DNA from: Nannobrachium achirus
Taxonomy: Eukaryota > Chordata > Actinopteri > Myctophiformes > Myctophidae
Length of the DNA: 64,000 nt
Direction of reading: 5' to 3'
Assembly (NCBI GenBank): GCA_963921795.1
Contig: OY997641.1
Span: forward strand, 60,090,675 to 60,154,674
In this document: positions 53,178 through 63,515 of the stretch, one piece after another
How positions within the stretch are numbered: the first letter of the stretch is position 1
Layout: each line of letters starts with the position of its first letter
Made by a program: the position numbers and the translations under genes
The notes under the pieces: model-generated
Database searches by the model: none
Told to the model about the DNA's origin: nothing
What the model saw: only the letters and a program-made list of their open reading frames with translations

Positions 53178-53314
53178 TTCTTTTCGCTGCGACGCCGCGG
53201 CTCGGTGGTCCCTGGTGGCCTGGTCGATGAACCATGACGATCCAGTAAAACTTTTCAGATCACATGTAACGGCTGTAGAAGTAGTCCTCAGTAGTATAGT
53301 AAAGCACTAAACTA

Positions 53315-53350
<36 letters not shown>

Positions 53351-53535
53351 ACACATGGCTGCTGCTTCTTTTCGCTGCGACGCCGCGGCTCGGTGGTCCC
53401 TGGTGGCCTGGTCGATGAACCATGACGATCCAGTAAAACTTTTCAGATCACATGTAACGGCTGTAGAAGTAGTCCTCAGTAGTATAGTAAAGCACTAAAC
53501 TAACCCCCCCCCCCAAACACATGGCTGCTGCTTCT
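53178..53535 (+). repeat. 188-bp tandem duplication with poly-C tracts
   Basis: Copies start at 53178 and 53366 (TTCTTTTCGCTGCGACGCCG) and include a CGGCTCGGTGGTCCCTGG segment. They end in C tracts of 32 (53317-53348) and 11 (53504-53514), each followed by AAACACATGGCTGCTGC. Apart from the C tracts the copies are essentially identical. Confidence 0.9.
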
Positions 53536-53831
53536 TGCCAAAGTTGCCGTCCATCCAGCAATCCCAGGCCTGGGGAGGACGGTCATGTACCAAATCACCA
53601 TGGTAACACAAGGTAACACAAGCTGATTGGCCACACAATGGTAACCATGGTGATTTTAGTCATTCCAGGGCCCAGGACGGCTGAATCCAAGCGTCAGTGA
53701 TACATATGCTCCTAATCTTGTGTTTAATAAAAAAAAGACATTTATGTGGCATATGCCGTTCGTGGCGGTGAAGGGGGGGTAAAAACGTATGTGGCATATG
53801 ACCTCCGTGGCGGTCAAAGTGACAAGCTTTT
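53536..53831. other. Spacer
   Basis: No gene. A near-repeat ATGTGGCATATG(C/A)C-CGTGGCGGT occurs at about 53744 and 53790, with a short G tract between. Confidence 0.4.
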
Positions 53832-53891
53832 TAAAAACAGCAGATCTACAAGATCACAACATGTCGCAATGTCACATTGTAGATCAGCTTC
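53832..53891. repeat. GATCTACAAGCTC-family hairpin 6 (decayed)
   Basis: AAAAACAGCAGATCTACAAG and ATTGTAGATCAGCTTCTT with mismatches; the loop includes ACATGTCGCAATGT. Confidence 0.65.
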
Positions 53892-53929
53892 TTACAATTA
53901 GACAAAGTATTAAGTGATTCATCTACCGT

Positions 53930-54610
53930 ATGTTTTGTATTAATAATAAAATCTGCAAAGTAACAAGTAACTAAAGCTGCCAAATGCAATTGCAGTGGAG
54001 TATAAGTAACAAAAGTGTAAAGTAAAAGTTGGTATACAGTACGGGACATGCTGATCCAAATGCATATGGGATATACTAGGATTCAAATGCAGACAGGCTG
54101 AAATTCATGGCTTTTAAAGTGTTTGGGGTGTGGTTTTGCCAGGTGGGTCCACTTCGGTTGATCGTCTGATTTGGAAACGCATTGGTTGTGATATCTCCCT
54201 GACAACCACACAGAGTGTCCCTGCGGGTTCTAGGATATATACTGTAAATCCCATCGCCCGGGAACCTTATTCTTTTTAAGTTAAATTTCTAAAACACTAC
54301 AAAACATGTGTCAAAGACAAATACAAGCAAACGTCTCCACAGTAACACAGTAACAGTTGTTTGTGTGTCAGTGTGTGTGTATGCGTGTGTGTGTGTGCGT
54401 GCGTGCGTGTTAATAATTATTATTATTATTAATAATAAAATCTGCAAAATAAAAAGTAACTGAAGCTGTCAAATGCTGTATTTATAGTAGAGTATAAGTA
54501 ACAAAAATGGAAATTAGAGTAAAAGTACCTAAAAATTGTACTGTAGGTACAAGTACTTGTTTGTATATACTTGAGTAAATGTACTTGGTTACTTTGCAGC
54601 ACCACTAGCC
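53930..54610. mobile_element. Two copies of a fish interspersed repeat
   Basis: AATAATAAAATCTGCAAA, then AAGTAACT-AAGCTG-CAAATGC and GAGTATAAGTAACAAAA, occurs at about 53940-54030 and 54428-54505. The second continues into TACTTGAGTAAATGTACTTG-TTACTTTGCA, a pattern common in teleost hAT-type non-autonomous elements. (GT)n lies between them (54360-54410). Confidence 0.5.
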
Positions 54611-55016
54611 TTACATTAAGACGTCTCTGCCGAGACTTTCGCATTGTCACTGCAGGGCCGACTTATGTAAGGCTACATCACCACAGAACAGCCAATGACA
54701 GCCAAGCCTTTAATCACAGCTGTGTCAATCAGTAGAGTGGAGAGGGACATTTATTTATAGTTTTAACTATAACTATAGTTTTATACATCACACAGCTTAG
54801 ACATTTGGATCAAATCAGAAAGCAGACCTGTGTGAACACATTGATATAAATAGCATATCTGAAGTGTGAATATTGCAGCCACAGCGACTTAATATAAACA
54901 TGGGTCCCTTTCCCCTGTCTCACTCTCTCCCCACTCAGTAAACCCATTGGAAATGCATTGGATGCTTAAAGTTAAACATTTTTATTTTTTTATAATTAAA
55001 CTACAAAACATTTCAA
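54611..55016. other. Spacer
   Basis: No gene; a small TATAGTTTTAACTATAACTATAG inverted repeat near 54757-54781. Confidence 0.4.
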
Positions 55017-55140
55017 AACCAAAAGTACAAGCACACGTGTCCTCAGTAAGCTGAACACATAAAAATTTGAATGGTGTTTAAAGGTGTAAGCGTTTAGGAG
55101 ATGAATCGCGCCAAAGTTTTGAGGAGATACTGACTGACTA
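55017..55140 (+). repeat. Tail of a diverged array unit (family IV-like)
   Basis: AAGCACAC-TGT-CAGTAAGCTGAACAC and TTTTGAGGAGATACTGACTG match the tail of family I and IV units (compare 63290-63360), followed directly by terminal hairpins. It is the truncated left edge of block 3. Confidence 0.6.
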
Positions 55141-55161
55141 TAAATAATGAAGATAACATAC

Positions 55162-55236
55162 GTGTGCTCGCCTTCCAGGCGAGCCCACAATAATGACAAT
55201 ATCTAAAGTGTGCTCGCCAGGTACTGGCGAGCCCAC
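55162..55236 (+). repeat. Two tandem terminal hairpins
   Basis: GTGTGCTCGCC/GGCGAGCCCAC hairpins at 55162-55188 (loop TTCCA) and 55208-55236 (loop AGGTACT), joined by TAATGACAATATCTAAA. Loops vary while stems are fixed. Confidence 0.9.
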
Positions 55237-55238
55237 AA

Positions 55239-58200
55239 CTAGAAAAATATTGTTCCTTCGAAACAATTGTGGGCTCGCTTCAAGCCGGAAAACAATGGCT
55301 ATAAAAGCACAAAATGGCAAGATCGCAGGCAGTGCTCTCTTTGACGTTACCGACGTCAAAGATCGGTCCATTTTGTTCCAAAAATGTGTTGTGCAAAAGT
55401 TGACCCGCTGGTGGCGCTATAACAGGCCAATGTGAGAAGGTTGGTATCTGTTCCTTGACCTATTGGGAATGTGCTTGCAAGATTTCACGCACATCCCAGG
55501 CTGTGTTCATGATTTGAGGTGTTTTTGGCTTTGGACACTTTATCGCTGCTTGCAGCTATATTTATTATTATTATTTTATAATTTTTTTGTGTGCACTTCA
55601 TAGGCATGTTAGATAAAGGTCCTTAGATTGCGTGTAGAATGTTTCATGCAAATTGCAAAAAAAATCCTAGAATAAAAACGGGTTTAAGCATTTTACAAAC
55701 TGCTCAAAATTATATAGCGCCCCCCTTTGGCCATTTGGGGTAAGATTGGTTTCAGTGATATTTGAACTAACCCTCTACACTATTTTGTCATGAAAATGTG
55801 ACTTTGCTTGTATGTTTTAGAGGCAGAAGAATAATTTGCATAAAAATGCAATATTGTTTGAATTATTTAAAAAAGCATGTTTCAATGTTAAAGAAATCCG
55901 ATCTGACAGATCTTTAGATATCGGTCCAAAGTTCATGTAAAAAAATGTTTTGTGCACGTGACGCGAAAATTCCAGAATAAAAGCGGGTTTACGCGTTTTA
56001 CAAACTGCTCAAAGTGGCGGAAAATCGAAGGGCGGAGCTTACTTAACAACGACACAGATGTCTTCCGCTTGAGTCAAAGCACGCGTGTAACAAGTTGCAT
56101 GTCTTCAAACGAAACGAGTCATGACTTATGCCCGTTTGAAGTTTGAATTTTCAAACGCTTCGTATAGCGCCCCCCTTTGGCCGATTGGAATAAAATTGGT
56201 TTCAGTGATACTTTGACTAACCCTCCACATCTTTGCCAAATGCCATGAACGTGTAACTTTGCATGCATGATTTAGAGGCAGAAGAATAATTTGCATAAAA
56301 CCGCAATTTTTATTGAATTATTAAAAAATCATTATTTAACGTACAAACTTCTCACCACATAGCCTGTGTAGATATAGGTTCAAAGTTCATGTGAAAAAGG
56401 TTTTGTGCACTTGACGCGAAAATCCCAGGAGGAGATAGATTTTTTCTGTTTTTCATATAATTCCAAATTCTGGGGGATCTAAAGGTCAAAAGTCAGAGCG
56501 TAAAAGTTGTTCGGCATGAGGAGACGCATACGTGTATACAGGTTTCATGGCTGGACCTCAAACACAGCATGAGCTATACCTGTTCAAAGTTCGCACTTTC
56601 GAAGGCTTCCTACAGCGCCACCATTTGGCCGATTGCTGTAAAAAGTAATAGCACACGTCGCCACAGTAAGCTGAACACATTGATGTTTTTATTTTCATTT
56701 TCTCACTAAGTATGTAGGAGTTGAAAGCGGACAAAGTATTGAGGAGAACTTGATATGTCTGACTGATAGATAAACTAGAAAAATATTGTTCCTTCGAAAC
56801 AATTGTGGGCTCGCTTCAAGCCAGAAAACAATGGCTATAAAAGCACAAAATGTCAAGATCGCAGGCAGTGCTCTCTTTGACGTTACTGACGTCGAGATTG
56901 GTCCATTTTGTTCCAAAAATGTGTTATGCAAAAGTTGACCCGCTGGTGGCGCTATAACAGGCCAATGTGAGAAGGTTGGTATCTGTTCCTTGACCTATTG
57001 GGAATGTGCTTGCAAGATTTCACGCACATCCCAGGCTGTGTTCATGATTTGAGGTGTTTTTGGCTTTGGACACTTTATCGCTGCTTGCAGCTATATTTAT
57101 TATTATTATTTTATAATTTGTTTGTGTGCACTTCATAGGCATGTTAGATAAAGGTCCTTAGATTGCGTGTAGAATGTTTCATGCAAATTGCAAAAAAAAA
57201 ATCCTAGAATAAAAACGGGTTTAAGCGTTTTACAAACTGCTCAAAATTATATAGCGCCCCCCTTTGGCCATTTGGGGTAAGATTGGTTTCAGTGATATTT
57301 GAACTAACCCTCTACACTATTTTGTCATGAAAATGTGACTTTGCATGTATGTTTTAGAGGCAGAAGAATAATTTGCATAAAAATTCAATATTGTTTGAAT
57401 TATTTAAAAAAGCATGTTTCAATGTTAAAGAAATCCGATCTGACAGATCTTTAGATATCGGTCCAAAGTTCACGTAAAAAAAGTTTTGTGCACGTGACGC
57501 GAAAATTCCAGAATAAAAGCGGGTTTACGCGTTTTACAAACTGCTCAAAATGGCGGAAAATCAAAGGGCGGAGCTTACTTAACAACGACACAGATGTCTT
57601 CCGCTTGAGTCAAAGCACGCGCGTAACAAGTTGCATGTCTTCAAACGAAACGAGTCATGACTTATGCCCGTTTGAAGTTTGAATTTTCAGACGCTTCGTA
57701 TAGCGCCCCCCTTTGGCCGATTGGAATAAAATTGGTTTCAGTGATACTTTGACTAACCCTCCACATCTTTGCCAAATGCCATGAACGTGTAACTTTGCAT
57801 GTATGATTTAGAGGCCGAAGAATAATTTGCATAAAACCGCAATATATATTGAATTATTAAAAAATCATTATTTAACGTACAAACTTCTCACCACATAGCC
57901 TGTGTAGATATAGGTTCAAAGTTCATGTGAAAAAAGTTTTGTGCACTTGACGCGAAAATCCCAGGAGGAGATAGATTTTTACTGTTTTTCATATAATTCC
58001 GAATTGTGGGAGACCTAAAGGTCAGAGGTCAAAAGTTAGAGGGTAAAAGTTGTTCGGCATGAGGAGACGCATAAGTGTATACAGGTTTCATGGCTGTATG
58101 TATAACACAGCATGAGCTATACCTGTTCAAAGATCGCACTTTCGAAGGCTTCCTACAGCGCCACCATTTGGCCGATTGCTGTATAAAGTAATAGCACACG

Positions 58201-59933
58201 TCGCCACTGTAAGCTGAACACATTGATGTTTTTATTTTCATTTTCTCACTAAGTATGTAGGAGTAGAAAGGAACCGAAGATCCCGTCTACTTACTAGATA
58301 AATAAATAAATAAATAATGACAATATCTAAAGTGTGCTCGCCAGGTACTGGCGAGCCCACAATAATGACAATATCTAAAGTGTGCTCGCCTTATAGGCGA
58401 GCCCACAACTAGAAAAATATTGTTCCTTCGAAACAATTGTGGGCTCGCTTCAAGCCAGAAAACAATGGCTATAAAAGTACAAAATGTCAAGATCGCAGGC
58501 AGTGCTCTCTTTGACGTTACTGACGTCAAAGATTGGTCCATTTTGTTCCAAAAATGTGTTGTGCAAAAGTTGACCCGCTGGTGGCGCTATAACAGGCCAA
58601 TGTAAGAAGGGTGGTATCTGTTCCTTGACCTATTGGGAATGTGCTTGCAAGATTTCACGCACATTGCAGGCTGTGTTCATGATTTGAGGTGTTTTTGGCT
58701 TTGGCCACTTTATCGCTGCTTGCAGCTATATTCATTATTATTATTTTTTTGTGTGTGTGCACTTCATAGGCATATTAGATAAAGGTCCTTAGATTGTGTG
58801 TAGAATGTTTCATGCAAATTGCAAAAAAAAATCCTAACGGGTTTAAGCGTTTCACAAACTGCTCAAAATGATATAGCGCCCCCCTTTGGCCAATTGGGGT
58901 AAGATTGGTTTTAGTGATATTTGGACTAACACTCTACATCTTTGCCAAATGCCATGAACATGTTACTTTGCATATGATTTAGAGGCAGAAGAATAATTTG
59001 CATAAAACTGCAATATTCATTGAATTTATTTAAAAAAGCATGTTTCAATTTTAAAGAAATCCGATCTGACAGATCTTTAGATATCGGTCCAAAGTTCACG
59101 TAAAAAAAGTTTTGTGCACATGGAGCGAAAGTTCCAGAATAAAAGCGGGTTTACGCGTTTTACAAACTGCTCAAAATTGCGGAAAATCGAAGGGCGGAGC
59201 TTACTTAACAACAACAAAGATGTCTTCCGCTTGAGTCAAAGCACGCGTGTAACAAGTTGCATGTCTTCAAACGAAACGAGTCATGACTTATGCCCGTTTG
59301 AAGTTTGAATTTTCAAATGCTTCGTATAGCGCCCCCCTTTGGCCGATTGGAATAAAATTGGTTTCAGCGATACTTTGACTAACCCTCCACATCTTTGCCA
59401 ATTGCCATGAACGTGTAACTTTGCATGTATGATTTAGAGGCCGAAGAATAATTTGCATAAAACCGCAATATTGATTGAATTATTAAAAAATTATATTTCA
59501 CTTTAAAAAAAATCTGGTTGATCAATCTGACCGTATTGGTCCAAAGTTCATGTGAAAAAAGTTTTGTGCACTTGACGCGAAAATCCCAGGAGGAGATAGA
59601 TTTTTACTGTTTTTCATATAATTCCGAATTGTGGGAGACCTAAAGGTCAGAGGTCAAAAGTTAGAGGGTAAAAGTTGTTCGGCATGAGGAGACGCATAAG
59701 TGTATACAGGTTTCATGGCTGTATGTATAACACAGCATGAGCTATACCTGTTCAAAGATCGCACTTTCGAAGGCTTCCTACAGCGCCACCATTTGGCCGA
59801 TTGCTATAGAAAATAATAGCACACTTCGCCACTGTAAACTGAACACATTGATGTTTTTATTTTCATTTTCTCACTAAGTATGTAGGAGTAGAACGGAACC
59901 GAAGTTTTTGGTCTACTTGATCTAGTATAGAAA
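55239..59933 (+). repeat. Family I array, block 3 (units 12-14)
   Basis: Units at 55239 (1536 bp), 56775 (1634 bp, including two terminal hairpins at 58332-58360 and 58380-58406) and 58409 (1525 bp). Some units carry an alternative segment CGTACAAACTTCTCACCACA in the second subrepeat (56339, 57879), also seen in unit 8 (38520), which shows exchange between units. Confidence 0.93.
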
Positions 59934-60803
59934 CTAGAAAATTTGCAATTTGGGAAATTGCGAGTGTGGTTGCCTGCCCTGCCACCCCCTATGGGTCGAA
60001 CTGGAAATGCTTTTGGGGATTTGTTGAATATCCCACCCGCGACTTGTGGTTAAAATTTGGTGTTGACTGGATGTTTCGTTTCTGATTTATGGCTATTTTT
60101 GGCGAAACTGGCCCCTCTCGCTAACTTCGTAAGCCTGTTACGGACGAACGGTATGTACTATCGAAATATCGCTTGAATATGTTCATCGCATGGGTCCAGA
60201 GATCATGTGTACCGATTTTTGTGACATTTGGAGAAAATATGTAGGAAAAGGAGCAAAAAGTGTGTTTTGAAGAAAATTCAAAATGGCGGAAAATCTATCC
60301 TGACGCAAATGGGCGGGGCCTATATGGGGAGATGCGTCATGACCCAAGGAATCCAGGGAAAAAGGAATTTTAATTTTCCGACCTACGGTTAGAGAGTTAT
60401 AGGCCGAAACGTAAAGTGGGCTGTTATAGCGCCACCATCCGGCCGATTGATGTAATTATTTTTCAGTTAATCCTTAGAAGCACTAGGAATCTCCTCTCCA
60501 AATTGTGAAACTGTAGCCCTTAAGACTTTTGAGAGAAAAATACTTGAACTCGGCTCCCATTATAAGTCAATGGGAAAATTAATTCACTAATAAATTAATA
60601 TCAATTAAACTATACAACTATTCTCTTAGAAAAGTAATAGCACACTATTCCCGATCAAGCCGGTCGATTTGACATATGGCGCGAGTGTGTGGCGCAAAAA
60701 CTGTGGGAGGAGATTCGCGCCGAAAAAAAGGTTACTCTAGTAAGTAAAGAAATAAAGTTACCCTAGAACTATAGTGTGGTTGCCCTGTTGGGCAACCACA
60801 CTA
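59934..60803 (+). repeat. Family III unit (single)
   Basis: Starts CTAGAAAATTTGCAATTT with 5' hairpin arms GCAATTT/AAATTGC, followed by AGTGTGGTTGCC. It shares interior words with family II (TGGAAATGCTTTTGGGGAT, GAATCCAGGGAAAAA). It ends in the hairpin TAGTGTGGTTGCCC/GGGCAACCACACTA at 60772-60803, whose arm repeats the sequence after the 5' hairpin. Confidence 0.9.
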
Positions 60804-60825
60804 ATAAATAATGACAATAACTAAA

Positions 60826-60851
60826 GTGTGCTCGCCTTTAGGCGAGCCCAC
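60826..60851 (+). repeat. Terminal hairpin before unit 15
   Basis: GTGTGCTCGCC/GGCGAGCCCAC with a shorter loop (TTTA), preceded by ATAATGACAATAACTAAA. Confidence 0.88.
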
Positions 60852-60853
60852 AA

Positions 60854-62383
60854 CTAGAAAAATATTGTTCCTTCGAAACAATTGTGGGCTCGCTTCAAGC
60901 CGGAAAACAATGGCTATAAAAGCACAAAATGTCAAGATCGCAGGCAGTGCTCTCTTTGACGTTACTGACGTCAAAGATTGGTCCATTTTGTTCCAAAAAT
61001 GTGTTGTGCAAAAGTTGACCCGCTGGTGGCGCTATAACAGGCCAATGTGAGAAGGTTGGTATCTGTTCCTTGACCTATTGGGAATGTGCTTGCAAGATTT
61101 CACGCACATCCCAGGCTGTGTTCATGATTTGAGGTGTTTTTGGCTTTGGACACTTTATCGCTGCTTGCAGCTATATTTATTATTATTATTTTATAATTTT
61201 TTTGTGTGCACTTCATAGGCATGTTAGATAAAGGTCCTTATATTGCGTGTAGAATGTTTCATGCAAATTGCAAAAAAAATCCTAGAATAAAAACGGGTTT
61301 AAGCGTTTTACAAACTGCTCAAAATTATATAGCGCCCCCCTTTGGCCATTTGGGGTAAGATTGGTTTCAGTGATATTTGAACTAACCCTCTACACTATTT
61401 TGTCATGAAAATGTGACTTTGCTTGTATGTTTTAGAGGCAGAAGAATAATTTGCATAAAAATGCAATATTGTTTGAATTATTTAAAAAAGCATGTTTCAA
61501 TGTTAAAGAAATCCGATCTGACAGATCTTTAGATATCGGTCCAAAGTTCACGTAAAAAAAGTTTTGTGCACGTGACGCGAAAATTCCAGAATAAAAGCGG
61601 GTTTACGCGTTTTACAAACTGCTCAAAGTGGCGGAAAATCGAAGGGCGGAGCTTACTTAACAACGACACAGATGTCTTCCGCTTGAGTCAAAGCACGCGT
61701 GTAACAAGTTGCAAGTCTTCAAACGAAACGAGTCATGACTTGTGCCCGTTTGAAGTTTGAATTTTCAGACGCTTCGTATAGCGCCCCCCTTTGGCCGATT
61801 GGAATAAAATTGGTTTCAGTGATACTTTGACTAACCCTCCACATCTTTGCCAAATGCCATGAACGTGTAACTTTGCATGTATGATTTAGAGGCCGAAGAA
61901 TAATTTGCATAAAACCGCAATATTGGTTGAATTATTAAAAAATTATATTTCACTTTAAAAAAAATCTGGTTGATCAATCTGACCGTATTGGTCCAAAGTT
62001 CATGTGAAAAAGGTTTCGTGCACTTGACGCGAAAATCCCAGGAGGAGATAGATTTTTACTGTTTTTCATATAATTCCGAATTGTGGGAGACCTAAAGGTC
62101 AGAGATCAAAAGTTAGAGGGTAAAAGTTGTTCGGCATGAGGAGACGCATAAGTGTATACAGGTTTCATGGCTGTACGTATAACAGAGCATGAGCTATACC
62201 TGTTCAAAGATCGCACTTTCGAAGGCTTCCTACAGCGCCACCATTTGGCCGATTGCTGTATAAAGTAATAGCACACGTCGCCACTGTAAGCTGAACACAT
62301 TGATGTTTTTATTTTCATTTTCTCACTAAGTATGTAGGAGTAGAAAGGAACCGAAGTTTTTGATACTTGCACTAGTATATAAA
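60854..62383 (+). repeat. Family I unit 15
   Basis: A 1530-bp unit flanked by family III on the left and family IV on the right. Its tail lacks the terminal hairpin. Confidence 0.93.
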
Positions 62384-63461
62384 CTAGAAAAGCAGTTCCT
62401 GCAGAAACTGCGTGGGCTCGCTCGAAACTGTTATGAAGTAATAGTAGAAAATGCATTTAAGCGCAAGTTTTTTGAAAAAAAAAGTTTTTTGAAAAAAAAA
62501 GTTTTTTGAAAAAAAAAGTTTTTTGAAAAAAAGTTTTTTGAAAAAAGTTTTTTGAAAAAAAAAAGTTTTGAAAAAAGAAAAAAGTTTTGAAAAAAGAAAA
62601 AAGTTTTGAAAAAAAAATTTTTTGAAAAAAAAACATTTTTGAAAAAAAAATTTTTTTGAAAAAGTTTTTTGAAAAAAAAAAGTTTTTTGAAAAAAAAAGT
62701 TTTTTGAAAAAAGAAAACATTTAAAAAAAAAAATGTTTTGAAAAAAAAAAGAATTTTGAAAAAAAAAAATTATGAAAAAAAAAAATTTTTTTGAAAAAAA
62801 AAAAAAAAATTGAAAAAAAAAATAATAATTTTTTGAAAAAAAAAAAAATTTGAAAAAAAAAAAACTGAAAAAAAAAAATGTTGAATTTTTTTTTTTTTTT
62901 TTTTTTAAGTTTGAATCGCGTTCCTACGTAAATGTATGCCAGAGTAATGAGGCTATAAAGTTTAGTGAAAAAGTAAAAATGTTAAAGTCAGATCCCATTC
63001 ATTCTCTATGGGATGAAAGATTTATGAATAAAGTTAAATATTTCAAACAGTATAAACTTTTTTTCAAAATTATTAAAACAACAATGAAACTTCAAACCTC
63101 GCTGAACATTTCAAAGTTGGAACGAGGTTTTTATGTGAAAGTATGAAAGAGCTATAAGAGCACAAAGAATTTGCACCAGAAAAGTGGGCACTTTTCTACA
63201 TAGACTCCCATTATAAGGAGGAAAAATTTAAGTTTAAAAGTTAAATATTTCCAAAAATATGAAATATTTTGAAAAGAAAAATACAAGCACACATCACTGT
63301 AGAAAGCTGAACATGTTGAAGTTGGAACGAAGTTTGTAGCACAAAGTGTGAGGGAGTTGAAAGCGGACGAAGAAAGGGTACGGAACCTTGGAAGTTAGAA
63401 ATAAATAAATAAATATAAACTGGGGTATAACAAGCTGGACTCGCCTTCAGCGAGCCCACAA
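62384..63461 (+). repeat. Family IV unit with A/T minisatellite
   Basis: Starts CTAGAAAAGCAGTTCCTGCA with hairpin arms GCAGTT/AACTGC, then GTGGGCTCGCTC. Positions about 62467-62906 are an expanded (TTTTTTGAAAAAAAA)n-type tract. The rest has family-type tail words (GCTGAACATGTTGA, GGAGTTGAAAGCGGAC) and ends in CTCGC/GCGAGCCCAC (63438-63460). ORFs over the tract are low-complexity artefacts. Confidence 0.85.
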
Positions 63462-63486
63462 TAAAGAAATAATGACAATATCTAAA

Positions 63487-63513
63487 GTGTGCTCGCCTTA
63501 TAGGCGAGCCCAC
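63487..63513 (+). repeat. Terminal hairpin before unit 16
   Basis: GTGTGCTCGCC/GGCGAGCCCAC with loop TTATA, following TAATGACAATATCTAAA. It comes directly after the family IV hairpin, so two different terminal hairpins stand in tandem. Confidence 0.88.
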
Positions 63514-63515
63514 AA

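Noticed and set aside
62457..62720. Phe/Lys/Ser-rich ORF on the minus strand
   Set aside because: Translation of the (T6GA8)n minisatellite; no gene features.
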